64,000 nt of DNA from Hallerella succinigenes. GTDB lineage: Bacteria; Fibrobacterota; Fibrobacteria; Fibrobacterales; Fibrobacteraceae. Position numbers and translations under genes: made by a program. The stretch covers positions 1 through 64,000 of the forward strand of contig NZ_PGEX01000001.1 in assembly GCF_002797675.1 (NCBI RefSeq), written 5' to 3'. The notes beneath the pieces were generated by a model. That model saw nothing but the letters and a program-made list of their open reading frames with translations. It was not told where the DNA came from and made no database searches. Positions 53,727 through 63,800 of this stretch are shown piece by piece. Every line of letters starts with the position of its first letter. Position 1 is the stretch's first letter.

Positions 53727-54047
53727 TCGTAAGCGAGAGCTCAAGTCTATCGGAGTTTTTCTTTTGCATTTGACTTGTGCGGTCATTTAGGCCGGCTTCG
53801 TCGTCCGGCTCCTGGGTCGTGAGCTTTTCCTTGAGTTCGGCAGGAACGTTCACGACTTCGAACAGGCTGTTGTCCCATGCCGGACCGCGGCCTTCCTTGT
53901 TCTTTGCCCACGGAGTGGTCGGGAGGTTACCGCCGTAAATGGAGAAGCTGCCCGTAGTGTTCGCGACAACCATGCGGTCACACAATGGAGACCGTTCGCG
54001 CTAGACTCTAGTAAGGCCTTCTGGTTGGCGCTCACTCTCGCCTCCGA

Positions 54048-54067
54048 CGACTCGTTATGACGAGTCG
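54048..54067. repeat. Hairpin insert 2 in the nifJ relic
   Basis: CGACTCGT-TATG-ACGAGTCG, perfect 8-bp arms with the same geometry as insert 1. Confidence 0.6.
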
Positions 54068-54404
54068 CCTACGGCTCACAGAGCTGAGAAACGAGACGCA
54101 CGTAAGTGGTTTCGCCGCAGCCTGCACAGGAGCCAGAGAATTCGAACAGCGGTTCGAGGAGCATAGCCTGCTTGACGAGGTTCTTGTTGACCTTGGTGCG
54201 GTCGAATTCCGGGAGATCGACGAAGAAGTCAAAGCACTTGCCTTCCTGAACCTTGATGGGTTCCTACGGCACCATGTTGATGGCCTTCTTGGTCTCGTCG
54301 GCCTTGTCCTTACCGATATTTCTTATTTGGGCGTTCCCCGGCTCGGTGGCCGGCAATTTTCAGGCAATATGTCCGCTCGGTTAGTTTAGTTTAAAGTTAG
54401 TATG

Positions 54405-55460
54405 TCATACTGCTTTTTGCAAGTGGATTCGATGTTTTAGGCTGACGGTTTCATCAATTTTGTAGAACTTTCTCCTTCCCCCAAAGCGTTCAGGATGCAG
54501 TTCCCTGGACCTTTCCAGCAACGCATTTCTGCGGTCGAGAATCTCCTGGTGGTAGCCAAAATGAACGGCGCACGGCGCCAGCAAATCCAGTCCGGAGTGC
54601 AGATGTTCGTTGTTGTACCAGTCCACAAATTCCACGACAAATCGTTCTGCGTCCTCGATAGTCATGAAGTATTCCGGATATACCACACGACTTTTCATCG
54701 TAGCAAAAATGCTCTCGGCAAAGGCGTTGTCGTTACTCGTATGCGGCCGGCTATGGCTTGACATCACGTGCAGCTTTTCAAACAAAGATTTAAGATCCTT
54801 GCTGCGCATGGGTTTCCCGTTGTCCGCATGGACCAACAGAGATACGTTTTCGCCGGGGCAATATTTTTGTAGAGTCTCCGCAAAGAGCATCTCCGCCAGT
54901 TTTCCATCTTCTTTTGTATGCAGACTCCATCCGACGATGTACCTCGAATACATGTCGATAATCAAGTAGAGGTAATAGTACTTCCCGGTCACTTCGGAAT
55001 GGAGCCAGGTAATGTCCCAACACCAGACCTGGTTCGGTCCTTTCGCTGAATATTCAGGCCGTTTACGCCGCACAATATTGCGGTCGGCGACTCTGCCTAT
55101 GCCTTGATAATAAGCTTTCATAACGCGTTCGCAAGTCGACGGCGAAGCAATGTAGATTCCTTGATCCATAAGCTTTGCATGGGCGATATTCAACGGGAGG
55201 TTACGGTATTCTTCCCTCGTAAAGTTTTCGATAATCGAGGCTGTTTCTTCCAGGGAAAGCCGTTGTGAATTGTTTTCACGATAGCCACCTCGGTTGTCCG
55301 CAACATTCCTTCGCCAGCGCCTGTAACGACGTTCGCAAAGACCGATTACATCGCACGCCTTGGAAAGCCTTGCGCCATTTTGGATAGCCTCCTCGATGGC
55401 CGCAAGGATTTTCCGTTTCTTTTCCTCTTCTACTTTTCCGGTCCCAATATTGCCGAAGTT
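54405..55460 (-). CDS. IS3-family OrfB, expressed by frameshift
   Basis: The integrase part is read in the frame after a run of nine A (55459-55467 as T on the plus strand). It opens VEEEKKRKILAAIEEAIQNG without a start codon and runs to QVWCWDITWLHSEVTG, HADNGKPMRSKDL and AESIFATMKSRVVYPEY, giving the DDE core. The missing start and the A-run point to programmed -1 frameshifting as in other IS3 members. The frame is otherwise intact. Confidence 0.8.
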   Translation of the reverse strand, partial: NFGNIGTGKVEEEKKRKILAAIEEAIQNGARLSKACDVIGLCERRYRRWRRNVADNRGGYRENNSQRLSLEETASIIENFTREEYRNLPLNIAHAKLMDQGIYIASPSTCERVMKAYYQGIGRVADRNIVRRKRPEYSAKGPNQVWCWDITWLHSEVTGKYYYLYLIIDMYSRYIVGWSLHTKEDGKLAEMLFAETLQKYCPGENVSLLVHADNGKPMRSKDLKSLFEKLHVMSSHSRPHTSNDNAFAESIFATMKSRVVYPEYFMTIEDAERFVVEFVDWYNNEHLHSGLDLLAPCAVHFGYHQEILDRRNALLERSRELHPERFGGRRKFYKIDETVSLKHRIHLQKAV

Positions 55461-55918
55461 TTTTTTTGAAGAATCAGGAGTGCGGCTGCTTCGGCAAGTG
55501 CTTTTTCCTTGCGTGCAAGTTCCGCCTTGAGCTTGGCAACTTCATCCTCATGCTGTTTTACGGACATCACGTTTCCGTCACCAGAGTTCTCCATTGCGGA
55601 AAGAGAAAGGTCTCTCCAGGACTGGAGTTCTGCAAAAGAAACCCCGTTTTCGGCACAGAACTTTTCGAGTTCCTCTGGTGTCATGCCCTCAGATTTTGCG
55701 ACGAGGCTGAACTTGGTGAGTGCGGATCTTTTTGCCGATTTCTTGCTCATGGAGACTCCCTGACGTTTGCGTTGCCGTTCCGCAGCAATCCATGAGTACA
55801 ATGTAGCTTTTGGCAGGTTCATTTCTTCGGCGATGGTCTTGACAGACGGGCATCCCGGCTTCTTTATTCGCTCAAGAAATGAATCCCTGAGTGTTGTATC
55901 GGTAGTTTTTCTGGACAT
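55430..55918 (-). CDS. IS3-family OrfA
   Basis: The 162-residue protein has an N-terminal helix-turn-helix (SVKTIAEEMNLPKATLYSW) and a coiled coil before the A-run, where ribosomes would slip into OrfB. Confidence 0.8.
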   Translation of the reverse strand: MSRKTTDTTLRDSFLERIKKPGCPSVKTIAEEMNLPKATLYSWIAAERQRKRQGVSMSKKSAKRSALTKFSLVAKSEGMTPEELEKFCAENGVSFAELQSWRDLSLSAMENSGDGNVMSVKQHEDEVAKLKAELARKEKALAEAAALLILQKKTSAILGPEK

Positions 55919-56004
55919 AAAAGTCCCCTTTCCGCCCCGGATTTAGGAGATGAAAGCGGACATTTTGACCTGAGGAAGGGGGGTGGCCCTCGCCGGGTCG
56001 GGCT

Positions 56005-56060
56005 ATATTTTAACGCGTTGCGGTCGGCTCTTGCGAATCGCCTGCAACGCTGTTAAAATA
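56005..56060. repeat. Imperfect inverted repeat near the IS
   Basis: TATTTTAACGCGTTGC and GCAACGCTGTTAAAATA pair with one bulge around a GC-rich centre. The rest of 55976-56240 has no gene that I can see, apart from the ribosome binding site of the next one. Confidence 0.5.
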
Positions 56061-56240
56061 GAGCCTCGCTTCGCGAGTCTTGTCCCCAAGGGGTCACTAT
56101 CCCTAACGCGAATGCTCAAAATGAGATGCAGTTTTTTCCTGTTTTTGACATTTTGTGCCATTTTATTTATGTATTTTAAAACGTGCGAAAAAATATCAGG
56201 AATTAAAGAACTAGAAAAGTTTTAAATCAGGGAGGTAAAA

Positions 56241-56987
56241 ATGCTGTATGTAGTTCTATTTTTCGTCATTTTAGTGATTTATCTCTTTATTAATAGGAAG
56301 AATAAAACTGATGAAGAACCTCCGGATTTTGATCAAGTTTTATCGACATCACAAAATGTCTTAGTCCCAGAGAAAAATCAGCAACCAGTCCAGGTTGCTA
56401 AACAGGAGCCTAAAAAGCAATTTGAAGGTGTTCCTAACAAACAGGGATTGTATCCGTCGGAATTGCTTTTGTTGTATTATGCTCCTAAGTATTATGTTAA
56501 TTCAGATTCTTTCCCCAGTTTTTGGAATTATCAATACGGTATTGAAAATGTTAAGTCTTGTTTGGAAAATCTTGTCAATAAAGGGTTCTTGAAAAAAGAA
56601 ATGAATCTTCAAATGAATTTAAATGATTTGAAAGTTGTTGATTTAAAGAATCTTCTAAAAAATAATTCTCTACCTGTAACGGGTAAAAAAGATGATTTAG
56701 TCAAAAGAATTATTGAGCAAATATCTCTAGATTCTTTAAATGCAAATTTGAAAAAATTGAGATTTTTGAGGACAGAGTCTGGAGAACAGGCTTTATGCGA
56801 TGCTGCATATTTAGAGTATCTTGATAAGAATAACTTGAATGAAGTTTCTATTTTTGAAATGAGCAAATTTGTTCAACTAATGCCTCAGGTTGATTTTAGA
56901 AAAGGCATTGTTGAAATATTGGCAGAAAAGATAAAGAAATTTGAGGCATCATCAATATGTGTGGTAGCATTTAGGCAGCCTTGCTAG
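56241..56987 (+). pseudogene. Membrane protein with SAP domain, 3' end replaced by ISL3
   Basis: The frame begins MLYVVLFFVILVIYLFINR, a single N-terminal membrane anchor, then a Pro/Gln-rich linker. A SAP-like nucleic-acid-binding motif follows (VVDLKNLLKNNSLPVTGKK, about 131-150). Codons are AT-rich, unlike the neighbours, suggesting transfer. The last ~10 residues (from about 56958) come from the ISL3 element, so the native end is lost; a fragment remains at 58398. AGGGAGG lies before the ATG. Confidence 0.75.
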
Positions 56988-58398
56988 ATGATTCTCTCGA
57001 TTCCGATTCCCATTCGTAGGCTATCTTTACATCGACATAGGAACAGCTCAACATTATCAGCGACAGCATGTTGTTCATGTTCCTGAAGCCATAGGCAGTC
57101 CGTATCAGTAGCTTTATCTTGTTGTTCGTCGCCTCGATCCTTGCGTTTGACACGCCCAGCCTGATTGTGTTGAGGATTCCGTCGTAGTTACGCTTGATCT
57201 TTGCGTACAGATCCTTGACTGAGCCGATGCGTGAGTGGCTTGCACGCCACAGCCACCTGTCCAGATTTTCCCTGGCATCGTCATAGCCCATCTTCAGGAT
57301 GATGCGCAGTTCCTCCTTGAGCTGGTATGCCCTGTAGAGACGCGGATAGCGGCTTGCTATGAGTTCTATTTTTCTCTGCTGGCTTTCGTTAAGGTTCTCT
57401 GGAGCCTTGCCCAGAGCGTACCTGGAGTTCTTTATCCCCTCCGCGGTGCGGTCCTTCGGGACGCTATCCTTCGTGGGCCTGCCTCGGCCCCGTTTCTGAT
57501 TGCGGTTTTCCTTGCGGGCCTCCTTCCAGGCTTCCACACGGACCTTGTCCAGGGCTTCTGTCGCCCACTGTACGACATGGAAGCTGTCCACGCACCGTTC
57601 GGCATTGGGCAGGAACTCCTCGATGCTTGACCTTATCCACTTGGCTCCGTCACAAGTCACAAGCTCCACGCCCTTGCGCTGCTCTTCGCTGAGTTCCCTC
57701 ATGAAGAGGTCCAGCACCTCCTTCCCGTAGCCCTCGTGGACCCAGATCACGCAGCGCCTGTCGTGATCCACTACCACCGTTATGTACTTGTGCCCTTTCT
57801 TGTAGCTGGTCTCGTCGATGCCTATGCGCCTGAAGATGCAGCCTGCCTTGATCGGCCTTGTGTCCAGGCGATCCCATACGCGGTCGGCAATTTCCCCCAC
57901 GGTATTCCAGGCGATGCGTAGCTGCTTTGCGACAGCCTTTTTCGACATGCTGCATACGGCCCATGCGACCTGCTGCTCGAAGGCGTCGGTGAAGCCTGAC
58001 CTGTGGCTTGCCCACGGCACCTTCACCGTTTTTACGCCGCATTTCTTGCACTTCACCCTGTAGGTGTCCATCCTGATGAAGCCCATCTTCGTGCCGAGAT
58101 CGAGCGTCCGCCATACCCTCTGTTCCCGGCCGTTGTCGTAGAGCTTCCCTTTTCGCCCACAACAGCCGCACCTGCTGGCGTTGCCCTTGGTGAGTCTTAC
58201 CGTGATGGTGACCGTGGTGTCGGTTTGCTCCTGCTTGACGACTGAACAGCCGTTGACATTGAAGATGGATTTGTATAATTTTGACATGGGCTTTTTCTTC
58301 TGTTTTTTTTGGCGATTAAATTTTAGAAAATAGCCCATTTTTTTTTGTTTGATTTAGGCGAAAGTCAACAAAAAAAGGGTGGCGAAGCCACCCACACA
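56958..58398 (-). mobile_element. ISL3-family element
   Basis: ATCAATATGTGTGG at the left and the complement of ATCAACATGTGTGG at the right match as inverted ends around one ISL3 transposase. No clear direct duplication. Confidence 0.8.
56971..58287 (-). CDS. ISL3-family transposase
   Basis: The 438-residue transposase has a zinc-finger ISL3 head (CGCCGRKGKLYDNG, CKKCGVKTVKV) and a DDE domain (RRIGIDETSYKKGHKYITVV, VTCDGAKWIRSS, NARIEATNNKIKLLIRTAYG). The ATG at 58287 gives the usual length. Appears intact. Confidence 0.92.
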   Translation of the reverse strand: MSKLYKSIFNVNGCSVVKQEQTDTTVTITVRLTKGNASRCGCCGRKGKLYDNGREQRVWRTLDLGTKMGFIRMDTYRVKCKKCGVKTVKVPWASHRSGFTDAFEQQVAWAVCSMSKKAVAKQLRIAWNTVGEIADRVWDRLDTRPIKAGCIFRRIGIDETSYKKGHKYITVVVDHDRRCVIWVHEGYGKEVLDLFMRELSEEQRKGVELVTCDGAKWIRSSIEEFLPNAERCVDSFHVVQWATEALDKVRVEAWKEARKENRNQKRGRGRPTKDSVPKDRTAEGIKNSRYALGKAPENLNESQQRKIELIASRYPRLYRAYQLKEELRIILKMGYDDARENLDRWLWRASHSRIGSVKDLYAKIKRNYDGILNTIRLGVSNARIEATNNKIKLLIRTAYGFRNMNNMLSLIMLSCSYVDVKIAYEWESESRESSSKAA

Positions 58399-58538
58399 TG
58401 TTGATGAAGAGCCAGAAATTTGCTACGTCAGGAGATTATGGTCTTTGCCGAAATTGCAAATTATGTCTTCACGAATTCTATTATGTAGAAAAACAGTATA
58501 AAGACGCATATTACTCCCTGTTGGATGTAATATTCTTT
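58398..58538 (+). pseudogene. C-terminal fragment of a Cys-containing protein
   Basis: The frame SGDYGLCRNCKLCLHEFYYV, ending in the next IS, is AT-rich like the SAP-domain gene on the other side of ISL3. It is probably that gene's severed 3' end, with a CxxC-x2-C zinc-like cluster. Confidence 0.45.
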
Positions 58539-58648
58539 TGTCAGCTACCCATTTTTGTAAGCTTCCCCATAATTAGGACTGTTCATAACTAGACAAAAGG
58601 CAATTCCGCCTGCGTCAAAATGCTACCTTTGGTAGCAAAGGAACAGCC

Positions 58649-58915
58649 ATGAAGAAACTGACTCATTCCGAATCGGAAATCGTCAAAAGCGTAAACGAAC
58701 TTGAAGCTGGGGTGTCTGCAGATGAAATCTGCAGGCGACTCAACGTTTCCAGAGCCACGCTCTATCAATGGAAACGGAAGTACGGCGGTCTCGAGGTTAG
58801 CCAGCTTAAGAAACTGAAGGAACTCGAAGAAGAAAACGCCAAGCTCAAGAAGATGTACGCCAATCTCGCCCTGGACAACGAGATTCTCCGCGAGGTTATC
58901 GAAAAAAAACTCTGA
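58649..58915 (+). CDS. IS3-family OrfA
   Basis: An 88-residue helix-turn-helix protein (VSADEICRRLNVSRATLYQW) with a C-terminal leucine-zipper segment. It overlaps the OrfB frame. Confidence 0.85.
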   Translation: MKKLTHSESEIVKSVNELEAGVSADEICRRLNVSRATLYQWKRKYGGLEVSQLKKLKELEEENAKLKKMYANLALDNEILREVIEKKL

Positions 58916-59597
58916 CGCCCGAGGCCCGCAAGGAAATTGTGGGCGAAATAGCAGAGGACCACGACATCAGCATTACTCGGGCGTGCAGATTGATGGGCAT
59001 CCGTGGAACCATAAGAAGGTCCACCGCGTCTACGAGGCGATTCATTTCAACAAGCGAAAGCCGTTGCGCAAACGCTTGCCAGCCCGAGTCAAGAATCCGC
59101 TCGTGACACCGGACCAGGAAAATGTCACCTGGTCGATGGACTTCGTTACTGACGTTTTGCAAAGCAACCGCAAGTTCCGCGTACTCAACGTCATCGACGA
59201 CAGCGACCGTGTGGCCGTTGCACAGAAGGTTGCGCATTCCATACCGGCGTCCCGCTTGATTCGATTCATGGAGGAAATCATTTGGGAGAAAGGCAAGCCG
59301 AGCAACATTCGCTGCGACAACGGTCCGGAATTCATTTCGCATAAATTTCAAGATTGGTGCGATGGGAACGGAATCAAAATTTTGTACACGCAGCCCGGGT
59401 GTCCGACCCAGAACAGCTACATCGAACGGTTTAACGGATCGTACCGAAGGGCTGTTCTTGACGCCTATATTTTCAGGACTTTAGATGATGTAAGGGAAAT
59501 TACCGAAAAGTGGACGGATTACTACAACAACGAAAGACCCCACGACTCCTTAAACAACCTCGCTCCAATGGAGTATCGGTTGATGAGAACAGGGTGA
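58912..59597 (+). pseudogene. IS3-family OrfB with internal deletion
   Basis: The first frame reads LTPEARKEIVGEIAEDHDIS to ACRLMGI. Another frame resumes with DGHPWNHKKVHRVYEAIHFN and the DDE core (TWSMDFVTDVL, IRCDNGPEFISHKF, YIERFNGSYRR). Roughly 40 residues of the usual OrfB are missing at the junction, which lies in GATGGGCAT (58992-59000). Confidence 0.8.
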
Positions 59598-59699
59598 TTT
59601 TGTATACTTTAAACCAGTCCTAAAAATGGGTAGCTGACAGTCCGAAATAAGAAAGGTCGGACTTACGAGTTGTTTGTAAAACAAGAAATATCAAACTAA

Positions 59700-59873
59700 A
59701 ATGTAGGATGTGCTAGTGGGGAAGCTTACACATATTGTGGCTTTAAACGTTCAAAAATTGATTTTGTTAGCCGAGCGATAGATGGTTGTGCCTTATCAGG
59801 AGTGTCTTTTTTCATTTGGCTTTCTTTGGCGGTTCTAGGATTTGTAGTATTTTTTAATGCTTTATTTGGATAG
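59700..59873 (+). pseudogene. Fragment of a membrane protein
   Basis: A 57-codon frame without a start begins NVGCASGEAYTYCGFKRS and ends with a hydrophobic helix (WLSLAVLGFVVFFNALFG). It is AT-rich and probably the tail of a gene cut by the IS to its left. The rest of 59640-59956 shows nothing else. Confidence 0.4.
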
Positions 59874-59956
59874 CCCCATGTTCTTGTATTTCCCAAAAAG
59901 GGAATGGGGAGATTTGCTTTTTTACATAAAAAAGGTATATTTCAGATGAGGTATCA

Positions 59957-60415
59957 ATGGAACGCTTGAAGATTTATTTGGACAACTGTTGCTACAATCG
60001 TCCTTATGATGACCAGTCTCAATTAAAGATTAGTTTAGAAGCTCAGGCGAAATTGGAAATTCAACAGCAGATTCGTAACGGGGTGTTTGATTTGGTTGCA
60101 TCGTATGTTCTTGTTGCCGAAAATGCCGCTAACCGATTTGAGTCCAAAAGGAACGATATTCAGAATTTTATAGATACCTACACGCATACGTATGTGAGTG
60201 AAAATGTTGATGAACAAGTAAAGTCGCTCGCAAAGGAAATTATGGCGACAGGCGTTAAGTTGATGGATGCGTGTCATGTTGCAAGTTCAATCATTTCTGG
60301 ATGTGACTATTTTTTGACGACAGATAAACGCTTACTTAAATATCAAACTGATAAAGTAAAAATCCTTAACCCCATGACTTTCATTCTTGAAGTGGAGGAA
60401 AACTATGAGCATTAG
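59957..60415 (+). CDS. PIN-domain protein, probable toxin
   Basis: The 152-residue PIN protein has YLDNCCYNRPYDD with the first metal-binding Asp (D9), LMDACHVASS and DYFLTTDKRLLK carrying the other acidic residues. PIN toxins cut RNA. Its end overlaps the next small gene by 11 bp, as in toxin-antitoxin pairs. Confidence 0.8.
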   Translation: MERLKIYLDNCCYNRPYDDQSQLKISLEAQAKLEIQQQIRNGVFDLVASYVLVAENAANRFESKRNDIQNFIDTYTHTYVSENVDEQVKSLAKEIMATGVKLMDACHVASSIISGCDYFLTTDKRLLKYQTDKVKILNPMTFILEVEENYEH

Positions 60416-60638
60416 TTCCGTCGATGTCATTGAAAAGGGCATGCGTTGCCTAAGTGAAAATATGGGTGCTATGGAAACAGAACTCTTTATAGCGACACTG
60501 TTGCGAGAACGCTTTGATTATACAAAGTGGCGTTCTTCTTTAGTTGATAGCGTCAAAACTTTTGCGGATTTGGATAAGTTCGTTAAATCGTCTTGTGGTG
60601 TGACGAAGTTTTCGGGAAATCCGAAAGTGGTTCTGTAA
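60405..60638 (+). CDS. Small partner of the PIN protein
   Basis: The 77-residue protein begins MSISSVDVIEKGMRCLSE, with GGAGG before the ATG at 60405. It overlaps the PIN gene, and could be its antitoxin placed after the toxin, the reverse of the usual VapBC order. I do not recognise a DNA-binding motif. Confidence 0.65.
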   Translation: MSISSVDVIEKGMRCLSENMGAMETELFIATLLRERFDYTKWRSSLVDSVKTFADLDKFVKSSCGVTKFSGNPKVVL

Positions 60639-60724
60639 TAGAAGGGCTTAATATCAACTTCACAGATTTGCTGAAAACTAGTCTGTTTATTTTAGATGTG
60701 AGTAATCACATCTATTTATGAATA

Positions 60725-60762
60725 AAAAACATCCCGCCACTTTTTGAGTGACGGGGCGTTTT
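60725..60762 (+). terminator. Terminator after the PIN pair
   Basis: CCCGCCACT and AGTGACGGGG arms with TTTTT. Confidence 0.7.
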
Positions 60763-60772
60763 TGTAAAGGGA

Positions 60773-60794
60773 GATCCCCGGTCAAGCCGGGGAT
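60773..60794. repeat. Short palindromic repeat
   Basis: ATCCCCGG and CCGGGGAT arms around TCAAG, in a run of short repeats (GCGAGCATCGCGAGCGAG, AAAGGCACTGAGTGCC) before the nifJ end. The rest of 60639-60892 has no gene. Confidence 0.4.
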
Positions 60795-60892
60795 GACATC
60801 CTCAAAGGCCGTAAGGCCTCACTCATGCCTCAGAGCGAGCATCGCGAGCGAGCTCATACCCCAAAGGCACTGAGTGCCGACCTCATACCTCT

Positions 60893-63800
60893 TTACAGGC
60901 TGATCAACCCTTCCGTATCCTTGCTCATGGCGTCATAGAATGCGTAGCGGGCGTCCACTTCCTTCTGGAGGTCGTCAGCGAGCTTTCTAGCCACTTCCGG
61001 ATTGTTACGGGTGAGCTGCTTGTAGCGGTTTTCGGTGTAGATGTATTCTGCGACCGGGATTGTCGGCTTCTTGGAGTCGAGGATAAGCGGAGCCTTTCCT
61101 TCGGCGGCGAGAGCCGGGTTGTAACGGAGCAGAGTCCAGTAACCGGAATCCACGGCCATCTTCTGGTGCTGAAGCTGGCTGTTGAGATCGAAACCGTGGT
61201 TGATGCAGGGGCAGTAGCAGATGATCAGCGACGGACCATTGTGAGCTTCCGCTTCCTGGAGAACCTTCAGGGCCTGAGCATCGTTTGCGCCGAGAGCAAT
61301 GCGACCGACGTAAACGTTCTTGTAGCTCATGGCGATGAGGCCGAGGTCCTTCTTGCCGGCGCGCTTACCAGCGGCAGCGAAGAGGGCGACTGCGCCACGG
61401 TTCGTGGCCTTGGAAGCCTGTCCACCGGTGTTGGAGTACACTTCAGTATCGAGGACGCAGATGTTCACGTTTTCACCGGTTGCCATCACGTGGTCGAGAC
61501 CACCGTAACCGATGTCGTATGCCCAACCGTCACCACCGAAGATCCACACGGACTTCTTCACGAGGTAATCGGCGAATTCGTCACGGAGGCTGACGGATGC
61601 TTCGTCGGTTGCACCGGCGAGGGCGGCCTTCAGGGCGGCGACGTTTTCACGCTGGGCCTTGATGCCGGCTTCGTCGTCCTGCTTCTGGGTCGTGAGCTTT
61701 TCCTTGAGTTCGGCAGGAACGTTCACGGCTTCGAGGAGGGAGAGAGCCTGCTTGGCATGCTTCGTGATAGCGAGGCGCATACCGAGACCGAATTCGGCGT
61801 TGTCTTCGAAGAGGGAGTTCGCCCAAGCGGGGCCGCGGCCTTCCTTGTTCTTGGCCCACGGAGTGGTCGGGAGGTTACCGCCGTAAATGGAGGAGCAACC
61901 CGTAGCGTTGGCAACAACCATGCGGTCACCGAACAGCTGAGAAACGAGACGCACGTAAGCGGTTTCGCCGCAGCCTGCGCAGGAGCCGGAGAATTCGAAC
62001 AGAGGTTCGAGGAGCATGGCCTGCTTGACGAGGTTCTTGTTGACCTTGGTACGGTCGAATTCCGGGAGATCGACGAAGAAGTCAAAGCACTTGCCTTCCT
62101 GAACCTTGATGGGTTCTTGCGGCACCATGTTGATGGCCTTTTTGGTCTCGTCGGCCTTGTCCTTAGCCGGGCAAGCCTGAACGCAGACGCCACAACCCGT
62201 ACAGTCGTAGCTCGACACAGAAATAGCGAACACGGCTTCGGCAAAATCGGTCTTGTAACCCTTGGCAACCGTGTACTTGAAGCCTTCCGGAGCATTTGCG
62301 ACAGAGGACTTGTCTACAACTTTCTGGCGAATGGCTGCATGCGGGCACACCATGGCACACTTACCGCACTGCAAGCAGACTTCCGGATTCCAGGACGGGA
62401 TCATCAAAGCAAGATCACGCTTTTCGTACTTCGTCGTACCGGTCGGGAAAACACCGTCCACCGGCATCTTCGAAACCGGAAGCTTTTCGCCGTTGCCCTT
62501 GATGATTTCTGCGGTGACTTCGTTCACGAACTTCGGAGCGTCGCCGTGGATCGGAGCACGGAATTCCTTGGTGCTGGTGACAGTAGCAGGAACCTTGACT
62601 TCGAACAGGTTAGCAAGAGAGGCGTCGATAGCGTCCCAGTTCTTCTGGACCACTTCCTGACCCTTCTTAGCGTAAGTCTTTTCGGCGTACTTCTTGATGT
62701 ACTTGATGGCGGTTTCGGCATCGAGCACGTTACCGAGCTTAGAGAAGAAGCAGGTCTGCATCACGGTGTTGATACGGCGGCCCATGCCGGTCTTCGCGGC
62801 AACGGCGTAAGCGTCGATCACGTACACCTTGAGGTGCTTCTTGATGATTTCTTCCTGCACCGGACGCGGGAAAGTATCCCACACGGTGTCGGCGGAGTGC
62901 GGAGTGTTCACGAGGAAGGTTGCGCCATCCTTCGCGTACTTCAGCATGTCCACGGACTCGAGATGCGGAGTATGGTGGCAAGCGACAAAGTCCGCCTGAT
63001 TTTCTTCGATCAAGTACGGAGCGTCGATGATGCTCTTACCGAAGCGCAAGTGCGAAGTCGTCATCGAACCAGACTTCTTCGAGTCGTATACGAAATAGCC
63101 CTGTGCATAGTTTGCGGTTTCGTTACCGATAATCTTGATGGAGTTCTTGTTCGCTCCCACGGTACCGTCGGAACCGAGACCGAAGAACATCGCCTGGAAA
63201 AACGTATTATCCAAATGGAAGTTCGGATCCACGTCCAAGCTCAAGTGCGTCACGTCGTCGATGATGCCCACCGTGAAACGGTCCTTCGGAGCATCCTTGG
63301 CGAGTTCGTCGTATACAGCCTTCACCATCGCCGGCGTAAATTCCTTCGACGAAAGACCGTAGCGTCCGCCGATGATGCGCGGCAAAGTAATTTCGCCGTT
63401 CATCGCCGCAGAAGAGATCGCCGTGATGACGTCCTGCAAGAGCGGTTCGCCAGCGGAACCCGGTTCCTTGCAGCGGTCGAGAACCGCAATCTTCTTCACG
63501 GTTTTCGGGAGAGCCTTCACAAGCTGTTCTGCCGGGAACGGACGGAACAAGCGCACGATCAAAAGACCGAGTTTTTCGCCCTTCTTGTTCAAATATTCAA
63601 TGGTATCCTTTACAGTCGAAGCAGCAGAACCCATAACAACAATCACGCGTTCTGCATCCGGAGCACCGACGTAATCCACCAAGTGGTACTGCCTGCCGGT
63701 ATAGCTTGCCACCTTGTCCATATACTTCTGGACAATCTGCGGGAAGGCGTTGTAATACGGGTTGACCGTTTCGCGACCCTGGAAGTAAACGTCCGGGTTC

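Larger units (their letters stand above)
53562..54300 (-). pseudogene. Mosaic relic of nifJ
   Basis: Three blocks (53562-53700, 53790-53984, 54077-54300) match the intact nifJ at about 61560-62160, nearly base for base. Between them are unrelated inserts of about 90 bp carrying hairpins, and a deletion of about 80 bp. Stops in all frames rule out a product. Confidence 0.85.
54359..55975 (-). mobile_element. IS3-family element, 1.6 kb
   Basis: TCAGGCAATATGTCCGCT at the left and the complement of TCAGGTCAAAATGTCCGCT at the right form the ends. OrfA and OrfB are joined by a frameshift run. It interrupts or borders the nifJ relic. Confidence 0.8.
58539..59639 (+). mobile_element. IS3-family element (IS407-like), deleted
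   Basis: TGTCAGCTACCCATTTTT at both ends in inverted orientation defines an 1.1-kb element. It is shorter than usual because OrfB has an internal deletion. Confidence 0.88.

Noticed and set aside
56005-56060. Integron attC-like site
   Set aside because: The inverted repeat lacks recognisable attC core sites and there is no integrase or cassette array.
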